Assembly (NCBI GenBank): GCA_018806915.1
Contig: JAGKQI010000105.1
Location: 372,001-436,000 of the forward strand
Direction of reading: 5' to 3'
Origin: Phytophthora colocasiae
Lineage: Eukaryota > Oomycota > Peronosporomycetes > Peronosporales > Peronosporaceae
DNA length: 64,000 nucleotides
Part shown: positions 1 through 10,153 of the stretch, piece by piece
Numbering within the stretch: position 1 is the stretch's first letter
How the letters are laid out: the number at the start of each line of letters is the position of its first letter
Notes under the pieces: model-generated
Database searches by the model: none
The model's input: only the letters and a program-made list of their open reading frames with translations
What the model was told of the DNA's origin: nothing
Made by a program: the position numbers and the translations under genes

Positions 1-471
1 GCTACACAAAACATCACAAACCACACGCATGCACCACTGCCTCCACACACACCATCGCTTCGCCACCTACCGCGTCCTACCCTTACTTGCTTCACATTAC
101 CAAAACTCGCCTCTCTATGGAGGCCCGAACATGTCCGCTGTCGCAACTTCTCCTGCTTCCAATTCTGTACTGCTCGATCATCCGCCATGTCATATACCCT
201 TCTTCAGACGAGATGTATGGCTGCAGCTTCGGTCACGGCCACGATCTCACCGCTATGGTATTGTAGTGAACCGAAGTCATACTCGCTCCAGTAGCTATGT
301 CGAAAGAGTCGAAGAGTCGAAGGATCGAAGACCTACCAGTCAGCGACTGATTGACAACGAAAGACAACGCAGGCGTCAGGTCGGCATGCATCCAAGCACA
401 TGAGGGTGTTGCTGGGTGTAAAAGAAGACTGCAAAAAGCTGCGTGGACGCGAAGGATGAGGAGCAAAGACG

Positions 472-543
472 GGGCCTCACCGGGAATCGAACCCGGGACC
501 TCTCGCACCCGAAGCGAGAATCATACCACTAGACCACGAGGCC
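472..543 (-). tRNA. tRNA-Pro(CGG), array copy 1
   Basis: This is a 72 nt cloverleaf read on the minus strand. The acceptor pairs GGCCTCG with TGAGGCC plus discriminator C. The anticodon arm is CTCGC-TTCGGGT-GCGAG, so the anticodon is CGG (proline, codon CCG). The T arm is CCGGG-TTCGATT-CCCGG and contains a canonical B box, with no intron. The first T run downstream on the transcribed strand is a T5 about 40 nt past the 3' end, a likely Pol III stop. Confidence 0.95.
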
Positions 544-1053
544 ACTCCAAACAGATACACACGCCTACCACATCAAAAACGCGCTACACAAAACATCACA
601 AACCACACGCATGCACCACTGCCTCCACACACACCATCGCTTCGCCACCTACCGCGTCCTACCCTTACTTGCTTCACATTACCAAAACTCGCCTCTCTAT
701 GGAGGCCCGAACATGTCCGCTGTCGCAACTTCTCCTGCTTCCAATTCTGTACTGCTCGATCATCCGCCATGTCATATACCCTTCTTCAGACGAGATGTAT
801 GGCTGCAGCTTCGGTCACGGCCACGATCTCACCGCTATGGTATTGTAGTGAACCAAAGTCATACTCGCTCCAGTAGCTATGTCGAAAGAGTCGAAGAGTC
901 GAAGGATCGAAGACCTACCAGTCAGCGACTGATTGACAACGAAAGACAACGCAGGCGTCAGGTCGGCATGCATCCAAGCACATGACGGTGTTGCTGGGTG
1001 TAAAAGAAGACTGCAAAAAGCTGCATGGACGCGAAGGATGAGGAGCAAAGACG

Positions 1054-1125
1054 GGGCCTCACCGGGAATCGAACCCGGGACCTCTCGCACCCGAAGCGAG
1101 AATCATACCACTAGACCACGAGGCC
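1054..1125 (-). tRNA. tRNA-Pro(CGG), array copy 2
   Basis: Sequence identical to copy 1 over all 72 nt, exactly 582 bp further on. Confidence 0.95.
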
Positions 1126-1635
1126 ACTCCAAACAGATACACACGCCTACCACATCAAAAACGCGCTACACAAAACATCACAAACCACACGCATGCACCA
1201 CTGCCTCCACACACACCATCGCTTCGCCACCTACCGCGTCCTACCCTTACTTGCTTCACATTACCAAAACTCGCCTCTCTATGGAGGCCCGAACATGTCC
1301 GCTGTCGCAACTTCTCCTGCTTCCAATTCTGTACTGCTCGATCATCCGCCATGTCATATACCCTTCTTCAGACGAGATGTATGGCTGCAGCTTCGGTCAC
1401 GGCCACGATCTCACCGCTATGGTATTGTAGTGAACCAAAGTCATACTCGCTCCAGTAGCTATGTCGAAAGAGTCGAAGAGTCGAAGGATCGAAGACCTAC
1501 CAGTCAGCGACTGATTGACAACGAAAGACAACGCAGGCGTCAGGTCGGCATGCATCCAAGCACATGACGGTGTTGCTGGGTGTAAAAGAAGACTGCAAAA
1601 AGCTGCATGGACGCGAAGGATGAGGAGCAAAGACG

Positions 1636-1707
1636 GGGCCTCACCGGGAATCGAACCCGGGACCTCTCGCACCCGAAGCGAGAATCATACCACTAGACCA
1701 CGAGGCC
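1636..1707 (-). tRNA. tRNA-Pro(CGG), array copy 3
   Basis: Identical to copy 1; 582 bp from copy 2. Confidence 0.95.
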
Positions 1708-2216
1708 ACTCCAAACAGATACACACGCCTACCACATCAAAAACGCGCTACACAAAACATCACAAACCACACGCATGCACCACTGCCTCCACACACACCA
1801 TCGCTTCGCCACCTACCGCGTCCTACCCTTACTTGCTTCACATTACCAAACTCGCCTCTCTATGGAGGCCCGAACATGTCCGCTGTCGCAACTTCTCCTG
1901 CTTCCAATTCTGTACTGCTCGATCATCCGCCATGTCATATACCCTTCTTCAGACGAGATGTATGGCTGCAGCTTCGGTCACGGCCACGATCTCACCGCTA
2001 TGGTATTGTAGTGAACCGAAGTCATACTCGCTCCAGTAGCTATGTCGAAAGAGTCGAAGAGTCGAAGGATCGAAGACCTACCAGTCAGCGACTGATTGAC
2101 AACGAAAGACAACGCAGGCGTCAGGTCGGCATGCATCCAAGCACATGACGGTGTTGCTGGGTGTAAAAGAAGACTGCAAAAAGCTGCGTGGACGCGAAGG
2201 ATGAGGAGCAAAGACG

Positions 2217-2288
2217 GGGCCTCACCGGGAATCGAACCCGGGACCTCTCGCACCCGAAGCGAGAATCATACCACTAGACCACGAGGCC
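2217..2288 (-). tRNA. tRNA-Pro(CGG), array copy 4
   Basis: Identical to copy 1; 581 bp from copy 3, reflecting one A lost in the spacer near 1849. Confidence 0.95.
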
Positions 2289-2798
2289 ACTCCAAACAGA
2301 TACACACGCCTACCACATCAAAAACGCGCTACACAAAACATCACAAACCACACGCATGCACCACTGCCTCCACACACACCATCGCTTCGCCACCTACCGC
2401 GTCCTACCCTTACTTGCTTCACATTACCAAAACTCGCCTCTCTATGGAGGCCCGAACATGTCCGCTGTCGCAACTTCTCCTGCTTCCAATTCTGTACTGC
2501 TCGATCATCCGCCATGTCATATACCCTTCTTCAGACGAGATGTATGGCTGCAGCTTCGGTCACGGCCACGATCTCACCGCTATGGTATTGTAGTGAACCA
2601 AAGTCATACTCGCTCCAGTAGCTATGTCGAAAGAGTCGAAGAGTCGAAGGATCGAAGACCTACCAGTCAGCGACTGATTGACAACGAAAGACAACGCAGG
2701 CGTCAGGTCGGCATGCATCCAAGCACATGACGGTGTTGCTGGGTGTAAAAGAAGACTGCAAAAAGCTGCATGGACGCGAAGGATGAGGAGCAAAGACG

Positions 2799-2870
2799 GG
2801 GCCTCACCGGGAATCGAAACCGGGACCTCTCGCACCCGAAGCGAGAATCATACCACTAGACCACGAGGCC
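2799..2870 (-). tRNA. tRNA-Pro(CGG), array copy 5, T-stem variant
   Basis: Full 72 nt, but + strand base 2819 is A where the other copies have C. In the RNA this changes the last G of the 5' T-stem strand (G53) to U, breaking the near-universal G53-C61 pair and the B box GGTTCGA. It is probably a weak or dead copy, unless the base is a sequencing error. Confidence 0.8.
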
Positions 2871-3377
2871 ACTCCAAACAGATACACACGCCTACCACAT
2901 CAAAAACGCGCTACACAAAACATCACAAACCACACGCATGCACCACTGCCTCCACACACACCATCGCTTCGCCACCTACCGCGTCCTACCCTTACTTGCT
3001 TCACATTACCAAAACTCGCCTCTATGGAGGCCCGAACATGTCCGCTGTCGCAACTTCTCCTGCTTCCAATTCTGTACTGCTCGATCATCCGCCATGTCAT
3101 ATACCCTTCTTCAGACGAGATGTATGGCTGCAGCTTCGGTCACGGCCACGATCTCACCGCTATGGTATTGTAGTGAACCAAAGTCATACTCGCTCCAGTA
3201 GCTATGTCGAAAGAGTCGAAGAGTCGAAGGATCGAAGACCTACCAGTCAGCGACTGATTGACAACGAAAGACAACGCAGGCGTCAGGTCGGCATGCATCC
3301 AAGCACATGACGGTGTTGCTGGGTGTAAAAGAAGACTGCAAACGCTGCGTGGACGCGAAGGATGAGGAGCAAAGACG

Positions 3378-3449
3378 GGGCCTCACCGGGAATCGAACCC
3401 GGGACCTCTCGCACCCGAAGCGAGAATCATACCACTAGACCACGAGGCC
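3378..3449 (-). tRNA. tRNA-Pro(CGG), array copy 6
   Basis: Identical to copy 1. The spacer of this unit has a CT deletion near 3021 and a shortened A run before the tRNA. Confidence 0.95.
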
Positions 3450-3960
3450 ACTCCAAACAGATACACACGCCTACCACATCAAAAACGCGCTACACAAAAC
3501 ATCACAAACCACACGCATGCACCACTGCCTCCACACACACCATCGCTTCGCCACCTACCGCGTCCTACCCTTACTTGCTTCACATTACCAAAACTCGCCT
3601 CTCTATGGAGGCCCGAACATGTCCGCTGTCGCAACTTCTCCTGCTTCCAATTCTGTACTGCTCGATCATCCGCCATGTCATATACCCTTCTTCAGACGAG
3701 ATGTATGGCTGCAGCTTCGGTCACGGCCACGATCTCACCGCTATGGTATTGTAGTGAACCAAAGTCATACTCGCTCCAGTAGCTATGTCGAAAGAGTCGA
3801 AGAGTCGAAGGATCGAAGACCTACCAGTCAGCGACTGATTGACAACGAAAGACAACGCAGGCGTCAGGTCGGCATGCATCCAAGCACATGACGGTGTTGC
3901 TGGGTGTAAAAGAAGACTGCAAAAAGCTGCATGGGACGCGAAGGATGAGGAGCAAAGACG

Positions 3961-4032
3961 GGGCCTCACCGGGAATCGAACCCGGGACCTCTCGCACCCG
4001 AAGCGAGAATCATACCACTAGACCACGAGGCC
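3961..4032 (-). tRNA. tRNA-Pro(CGG), array copy 7
   Basis: Identical to copy 1. One extra G lies in the flank about 30 bp before it on the + strand. Confidence 0.95.
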
Positions 4033-4540
4033 ACTCCAAACAGATACACACGCCTACCACATCAAAAACGCGCTACACAAAACATCACAAACCACACGCA
4101 TGCACCACTGCCTCCACACACACCATCGCTTCGCCACCTACCGCGTCCTACCCTTACTTGCTTCACATTACCAAAACTCGCCTCTCTATGGAGGCCCGAA
4201 CATGTCCGCTGTCGCAACTTCTCCTGCTTCAATTCTGTACTGCTCGATCATCCGCCATGTCATATACCCTTCTTCAGACGAGATGTATGGCTGCAGCTTC
4301 GGTCACGGCCACGATCTCACCGCTATGGTATTGTAGTGAACCGAAGTCATACTCGCTCCAGTAGCTATGTCGAAAGAGTCGAAGAGTCGAAGGATCGAAG
4401 ACCTACCAGTCAGCGACTGATTGACAACGAAAGACAACGCAGGCGTCAGGTCGGCATGCATCCAAGCACATGACGGTGTTGCTGGGTGTAAAAGAAGACT
4501 GCAAAAGCTGCGTGGACGCGAAGGATGAGGAGCAAAGACG

Positions 4541-4611
4541 GGGCCTCACCGGGAATCGAACCGGGACCTCTCGCACCCGAAGCGAGAATCATACCACTAG
4601 ACCACGAGGCC
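4541..4611 (-). tRNA. tRNA-Pro(CGG), array copy 8, 1-nt deletion
   Basis: Only 71 nt: one C of the CCC run near 4560 is missing. That shortens the variable loop/T arm and leaves a C-C mismatch in the T stem if the T loop keeps its place. It is either a non-functional copy or a homopolymer sequencing error. Confidence 0.75.
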
Positions 4612-5121
4612 ACTCCAAACAGATACACACGCCTACCACATCAAAAACGCGCTACACAAAACATCACAAACCACACGCATGCACCACTGCCTCCACACAC
4701 ACCATCGCTTCGCCACCTACCGCGTCCTACCCTTACTTGCTTCACATTACCAAAACTCGCCTCTCTATGGAGGCCCGAACATGTCCGCTGTCGCAACTTC
4801 TCCTGCTTCCAATTCTGTACTGCTCGATCATCCGCCATGTCATATACCCTTCTTCAGACGAGATGTATGGCTGCAGCTTCGGTCACGGCCACGATCTCAC
4901 CGCTATGGTATTGTAGTGAACCGAAGTCATACTCGCTCCAGTAGCTATGTCGAAAGAGTCGAAGAGTCGAAGGATCGAAGACCTACCAGTCAGCGACTGA
5001 TTGACAACGAAAGACAACGCAGGCGTCAGGTCGGCATGCATCCAAGCACATGACGGTGTTGCTGGGTGTAAAAGAAGACTGCAAAACGCTGCGTGGACGC
5101 GAAGGATGAGGAGCAAAGACG

Positions 5122-5193
5122 GGGCCTCACCGGGAATCGAACCCGGGACCTCTCGCACCCGAAGCGAGAATCATACCACTAGACCACGAGGCC
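5122..5193 (-). tRNA. tRNA-Pro(CGG), array copy 9
   Basis: Identical to copy 1. Confidence 0.95.
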
Positions 5194-5701
5194 ACTCCAA
5201 ACAGATACACACGCCTACCACATCAAAAACGCGCTACACAAAACATCACAAACCACACGCATGCACCACTGCCTCCACACACACCATCGCTTCGCCACCT
5301 ACCGCGTCCTACCCTTACTTGCTTCACATTACCAAAACTCGCCTCTATGGAGGCCCGAACATGTCCGCTGTCGCAACTTCTCCTGCTTCCAATTCTGTAC
5401 TGCTCGATCATCCGCCATGTCATATACCCTTCTTCAGACGAGATGTATGGCTGCAGCTTCGGTCACGGCCACGATCTCACCGCTATGGTATTGTAGTGAG
5501 CCAAAGTCATACTCGCTCCAGTAGCTATGTCGAAAGAGTCGAAGAGTCGAAGGATCGAAGACCTACCAGTCAGCGACTGATTGACAACGAAAGACAACGC
5601 AGGCGTCAGGTCGGCATGCATCCAAGCACATGACGGTGTTGCTGGGTGTAAAAGAAGACTGCAAAAAGCTGCATGGACGCGAAGGATGAGGAGCAAAGAC
5701 G

Positions 5702-5773
5702 GGGCCTCACCGGGAATCGAACCCGGGACCTCTCGCACCCGAAGCGAGAATCATACCACTAGACCACGAGGCC
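5702..5773 (-). tRNA. tRNA-Pro(CGG), array copy 10
   Basis: Identical to copy 1; the last tRNA before the array breaks off at 5946. Confidence 0.95.
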
Positions 5774-5946
5774 ACTCCAAACAGATACACACGCCTACCA
5801 CATCAAAAACGCGCTACACAAAACATCACAAACCACACGCATGCACCACTGCCTCCACACACACCATCGCTTCGCCACCTACCGCGTCCTACCCTTACTT
5901 GCTTCACATTACCAAAACTCGCCTCTCTATGGAGGCCCGAACATGT

Positions 5947-6013
5947 AAGGGTATATGACATGGCGGATGATCGAGCAGTACAGAATTGGAAGCAGGAGAA
6001 GTTGCGACAGCGG
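5947..6013. repeat. Inverted fragment of the tRNA-array unit
   Basis: After the partial eleventh unit ends at 5946, the next 67 bases are the reverse complement of the unit segment that should follow (compare 714-782). The array therefore ends with its own sequence flipped in place, after which unrelated transposon-derived sequence begins at 6014. Confidence 0.9.
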
Positions 6014-7011
6014 CGCTGCAAGCTCGCTCTTAGAGCGCGAACCTGCCAAGAACAGTCCGCCCCAGCAGACTCCTCTAGAATCGCTAAAGACTTTGCTGAA
6101 ACGGTGCGCCAGAGAGTCGTGGACGACAAAATTACTAGAATCTCGATCAAACGGCCGTCTTTTTCGAATACCTGCCAAAGCATACTGTTGATGTGCTGGC
6201 TAAGACTGTGTGGATAAAGTGGGGTGGGAAAAGCAAGGAGAGGATGACTGCTATGCTGATGGCAGATAGTGACGGCCACCAGTCGATCCATGGGTTGTAC
6301 TGAAAATGCGACCTTCTTCAGATCCAGACACCCGTGCTGAAAACGCGGAGAAGCGTCACGGGTTTAGTCGACGACTATGGCCGAGCATTGAGCAACTACA
6401 AGGTGAAACATCAATGCGTATCTATACAAACGCAAAAGGCTGGTGGAATTCCGAGCTCTCCCTACTGTTCCTCAAACATTTTTTGGAGATCGCAACGAGT
6501 ATGACGATCCTGTCATAATAATCTGGGACGACTTTAGCGCCCACTGGACGGCGGACGTCGTTGTGTATGCTGCAAGTAAGAAGGTCGTTCTGCAGCGGGT
6601 TCCTCCTGGCTACACGCACTGCTGTCAGCAGGCTGACATTTCCTGGAACAAACCCCTTAAAGACCGACTTCGAGTGTGCTGGATCCGTTATTTGAAAGAC
6701 GAGCGCGCTAAAGTGGCTAGAGGCAGCCAACCCCCCCCCCCGATAGAGAGATCGTAGCTAGGTGGCTGCGTACGGCGTAGGACGGACTGAGCAAGAGCAC
6801 TGTGAAAAGCGGCTTTAGGAAAGTAAAGCTAGCCTGGGACGAGCGCACTGAGGAAACACGTGGTAGTAGTGTTGAAGGCAGCAGTAGTGTAGATAGTGAA
6901 CTGCTGGAAGCGCTGGAGTCGCTTTCGTGCATCGACACTGGCGTCGGTGAAGTGGACTGGGACGACGATATTGTAGGTCCCTCCCTACCTACAATGAAGC
7001 TGATATTGTAG
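6014..7011 (+). pseudogene. Decayed pogo-like (DDE_1) transposase
   Basis: Fragments in all three + frames line up in the order expected for an oomycete pogo/Tigger-type DDE transposase. Frame shifts occur around 6180-6310 and between 6443 and 6518. The clearest piece is 6443-6757: it holds the catalytic-region motif WDDFSAHW, then VPPGYTHCCQQAD and SWNKPLKDR, the typical end of the DDE domain. The fragment at 6802-7011 resembles the acidic C-terminal tail. A run of eleven C at 6731-6741 lies just before a stop. No intact frame remains, and I could not find convincing terminal repeats. The superfamily call rests on recognised motifs, not on a search. Confidence 0.75.
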
Positions 7012-7548
7012 ATCCCTACAATGCCAAAATACAGCTGTTGCGGGTAGGGTTAACGAGGGGGGTGACAGATAACATCTAAAAACCGGTATTCATCGCTTTC
7101 GTAGATTGGATCGCTAGTGCTAATATTGTGCTTTTCGGTCAAATTTCCAAAATCGGGCCTATTGGCGACCTTTCGCCCAATCGACCTTTCAATCGACCCT
7201 CGCAGTTTGCCGCACAGCACAAAAGATCCTTGGCCCCCCTACTGATGGAGACCCCCATGCACATATTCACTGTATCTATCCCAAAGCTGTTTGATAACTT
7301 TCGCGCCTCGTGCTGTCAATAACGTGGCGCTTAAACTTAAACTGAATCCCTTTACTTTACGTCTCAATATTAGCTGACTCCACAGCCCACTTGCCACGAG
7401 TTTTGACGGCAACCCCATGCACATGTTCACTGTATCTACCCCAAAGCTGTTTGAGAATTACATTGAAGGACGATCCTTCCAGTGCGCAGACATCTAGTAG
7501 TTCCCCTGAAGTGTCACGCTGGCTGAGAGATGTCTTTTATGATGGGGG
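7012..7548. other. Gene-free stretch with a 42 bp direct repeat
   Basis: No supportable gene. A 42 bp segment at 7253-7294 recurs at 7413-7454 (160 bp offset) with two differences. An ATTGTAGG...CCTACAAT inverted pair lies near 6970-6995, possibly an edge of the pogo remnant. Confidence 0.6.
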
Positions 7549-7874
7549 TCACAAGTGATACAAATTAGAACTCGTGGCGGGCGCGCTTCTGTTGGGAGGT
7601 GACGTACTATCACCTTGACTAGCCAATCTTGGAGATCTTCTGACCGTGCGCTCGCTCTCGAGGCTTCCTGCCGGACGCCGCAACGGTGTATCATGACTAC
7701 GCGGAGGTGATATCAAAGAAGCGGTTCTTGGTGACCTCCTCACTGTAGGAACTCGATCTGGGGTTGACGTGCTGCTTGGCCAGCACGCTAGATGGGAAGA
7801 TTCCGTCCCAGTACCTCCATCAGGCGAGGCCAGTGAAAATTCGGGGGTATCTTGGGCTAGCTGAATGTCCATTT

Positions 7875-8623
7875 CAGGGCTCCGAAAATAAAATACTCAG
7901 TATACGGAGATCAATGTCAACACAGTAATAACTAGTGCAATATCAAGCAAAACAATAATCCGCAATATCGCAATTTGCACTATATTGTTAGTGTGGAACT
8001 CAGCGGAAAAAAACAAAAAGAGATGATACCAAACGACGTACCCATCGCTTCGGCGAGGGTAGTGCCGACGCGAGTGGCTACTCTCTGCATGTAAGTCTGT
8101 AGTGTTACTACTGACGTAAGCTGCATTTTCACTAGCTTCCTTGTAAGCGGGTTTTCAACCTCACACAACGTGAGGTTCCTCTCCACTACCCACCGTAGCC
8201 AGTCTTATATGTTCGCTCGTGACGACGTCGACGAACCCGAACGCCTCCAGGGACGTGAGGTTGCGACGCTGGAATGCTGCGTACTCGTCTGGATGCGTAG
8301 GATGCGCAGAGTGTAGGTGCGACATCAAGTTAGTGTAGCCTGTACAGCTAGCTTGCTTGCGTGGGAGTTCGCAGATGTTACAGCGGTAGATGCCTCGCTC
8401 GAGGGGCGTAAAGAAGAAGGCGGGGAGTTGGCGGGACGTAATGGCAGGCTTGAGAATAGAGCGATATAGTCGATCATTGCTGTGTCAGGGCGTCTCCAGG
8501 CTTGAATATTTGTATTATTGGGTCAGTATTATATTATATTGACTTGGGGTAAAAGCAATAATACGCAATATAATAATAATAGTGCCGCAATTACGATATT
8601 GATTTTATTTTTTCGGAGCCCTG
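7875..8623. mobile_element. hAT-family element, 749 bp, internally deleted
   Basis: The terminal inverted repeats begin CAGGGCTCCGAAAA on both ends (7875 onward, and the reverse complement ending at 8623), with a 2-nt difference in an A run followed by TAAAAT. Perfect 8 bp target-site duplications GTCCATTT lie at 7867-7874 and 8624-8631. A CAGGG start and an 8 bp duplication are hallmarks of hAT. The interior holds only a transposase fragment, so the element is non-autonomous. Confidence 0.92.
7980..8470 (-). pseudogene. hAT transposase N-terminal fragment with BED zinc finger
   Basis: On the minus strand, 8211-8440 encodes a BED-type finger (CNIC…HLHSAHPTH). It is followed by 7980-8186, which resembles the region between the finger and the RNase-H-like core of hAT transposases (ENPLTRKLVKMQ, TLQTYMQRV). 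The catalytic core and dimerisation domain are missing, and the parts are in different frames. It lies wholly inside the TIR-bounded element. Confidence 0.75.
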
Positions 8624-9200
8624 GTCCATTTGGCTCGGAGTCTGTGCGGCCGGATGAACTCCTGGCTCGACGATACATTCAGCGACCTTTTTGCAGATGG
8701 CCGTGCGTAATACGGCTGCACTTGACGTGGATTGCGCTGTGAACGTCCTCGTAGAGGCGATAAACTCGCTCTATCAGCGCTTGTCGCGCCACCAACTCCT
8801 TCTACCATCGCAAATACTCTTCTTGGCGTAAAGAAAAACTTTCAAAAGTCATAAGATCGAAGTCAATATCTGAGGTGGTCGATTGGGGGGTCGATTCGCC
8901 CAGGGTCGATTCTGAACCGCCCATGGGAATTTTGGAAACGAACCACAATACTGGTAGCTTGATTATAGCTTCAAAGTTTACCTGTGTATTGCTTGAGTGC
9001 AATAATGCTGGCTCACCTGAGTAATCCTGCAAAGATGAGCCGTGATTAGGATTTAAAAATTGTAGCAAAAAAACTCTATATGCGGCGTGTATTGCTCATA
9101 TTAATACCTGTAATAATGCTTCTGCTGTATAATATAGCATACGGGACTAGAAGGGTTAAGAAAGAGTTAACTCTGTACTACCTCTGAACTCACAAAGATC

Positions 9201-10034
9201 ATGGAACGGCGTGGTGTTGGCAAGCGCTTGACGGATGGACAGCGCGTGGAGATTCTCAAGCTGTTCGAGAGCGGGGCTGCTGTGACTGAGGCGGACGTGG
9301 CCCGGCGCTACGGTGTCACACGCTCAGCTATCTGGAGGCTGCGTCGCTCAGGCACGCACATTCTAAAAAGATACCAGGAGGGTGACTTCCAGTCCCGCGA
9401 CGCTCGCCGTCGAGGCTCCAAAAGTGGTGGCAATAGCAACAACAGCAGCAACAGAGCTACAGTATCTACTATTTTAGAGACATCGCTGGCCCCAGCGTTC
9501 ACAGGATCAAGCACTGGCTCACAACGGCCTCTTCCTGGCGCGGCGAACATTGCGGCGGATCCTGTGCAGGCTACTACAGCTTTTCAGACAGAACCCGCAC
9601 AACAACAGCAGCAGCAACAGCAAAATCAAAGCCCAGAGACCATCACGCCACTCATTTATATGTCAGTTAAGGCTATTGGCAGCGTCCAGTCACCCGGCCT
9701 GATGAACTGGGAGTGGGTCAACGGCCACGGAGACGAGGACTTCTTCGAGGTGGTGAACGACGGCATCTCCGTTTTACAGCAAGGACTTTACCAGCTTAAC
9801 GTGGACCTGCAGCATAGCCAGCCGAGGCAAAACTATAAGTTTGTGTTCAAGATCTGGCACGACAATACGCTTCTGGGCCAATGCCCGTGTCCACTGCGTA
9901 CCAAGAAGGAGATCTCGCTCAGTTTACTGGAGATGCGCTGTCAGCTGCCGGCGCTAGCCAAAATTCGTGTAGAGTTCCTCGCACCCGGGTTCGCTTTCCA
10001 CGAAAGTCGTATGGTGCTGCGCCTTGTGCAGTAG
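9201..10034 (+). CDS. Helix-turn-helix protein with C1q/TNF-like C-terminal region
   Basis: A 277 aa single-exon gene starting at the first ATG. Residues ~9-52 form a homeodomain-like/psq-type helix-turn-helix (DGQRVEILKLFESG…VARRYGVTRSAIWRLRR), as in transposase and regulator DNA-binding heads. Residues ~60-150 are low complexity, Ser/Asn/Gly-rich with eight Gln at 134-141. Residues ~152-277 look like an all-beta sandwich: the pattern GISVLQQGLYQLNVDL … FKIW … PGFAFHESRMVLRL resembles C1q/TNF-like folds, but this is inferred from pattern only. A nuclear regulator with a protein-binding tail is possible. It is convergent with the ABC transporter whose stop lies 120 bp away. Confidence 0.8.
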   Translation: MERRGVGKRLTDGQRVEILKLFESGAAVTEADVARRYGVTRSAIWRLRRSGTHILKRYQEGDFQSRDARRRGSKSGGNSNNSSNRATVSTILETSLAPAFTGSSTGSQRPLPGAANIAADPVQATTAFQTEPAQQQQQQQQNQSPETITPLIYMSVKAIGSVQSPGLMNWEWVNGHGDEDFFEVVNDGISVLQQGLYQLNVDLQHSQPRQNYKFVFKIWHDNTLLGQCPCPLRTKKEISLSLLEMRCQLPALAKIRVEFLAPGFAFHESRMVLRLVQ

Positions 10035-10153
10035 GAGCGAATACCCTACAACGGCAACCAAGTTGGAACAAGTAAACGCAGGCTGACTACGGCGCTGAGT
10101 ATGCAAGCAATGTATGTTTATGCTAGTCAATGCAAGAAGCGTGTGCAGCCAAT

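Larger units (their letters stand above)
1..5946. repeat. Tandem array of ~580 bp units, each with a tRNA-Pro gene
   Basis: Ten near-identical units of 579-583 bp are seen, plus a truncated eleventh (about 5774-5946). The array is already under way at base 1 and probably extends left of the window. Each unit has one minus-strand tRNA-Pro(CGG) and about 510 bp of spacer in which I see no other RNA gene. Units differ by single substitutions and short indels: a CT deletion near 3021 and 5344, one A lost near 1849, one C lost near 4230. Shared variants in non-adjacent units suggest unequal exchange. Reading frames of 60-210 codons recur in every unit on both strands and run through the tRNA gene, so I treat them as chance frames. 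Confidence 0.95.
7549..9068 (-). pseudogene. Old reading frame of unknown function, interrupted by a hAT element
   Basis: On the minus strand, frames at 8802-9068, 8632-8810 and 7549-7872 look like one former coding sequence. There is a stop codon (TAG) near 8801 and another (TGA) near 8674. Removing the hAT element at 7875-8623 and one copy of its 8 bp duplication joins the flanks in frame across the insertion point (…TPSQ then MDIQ…). The 7549-7872 part is Ser/Pro/Arg-rich with two RRSPR motifs. I do not recognise the family; it could be another mobile-element protein. Confidence 0.5.

Noticed and set aside
1..5946. CRISPR-like or satellite array
   Set aside because: Units are ~580 bp and nearly identical throughout, with no short repeat/unique spacer pattern, and each contains a perfect eukaryotic tRNA.
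29..5958. Repeated open frames of 60-210 codons on both strands of the tRNA array
   Set aside because: They recur once per unit, run through the tRNA gene on the opposite strand, break at unit indels, and have no recognisable motif. They are by-products of the tandem repeat.
9594..9626. Poly-Gln CAA/CAG tract as a microsatellite expansion
   Set aside because: Only eight Gln with mixed codons; a normal low-complexity linker.
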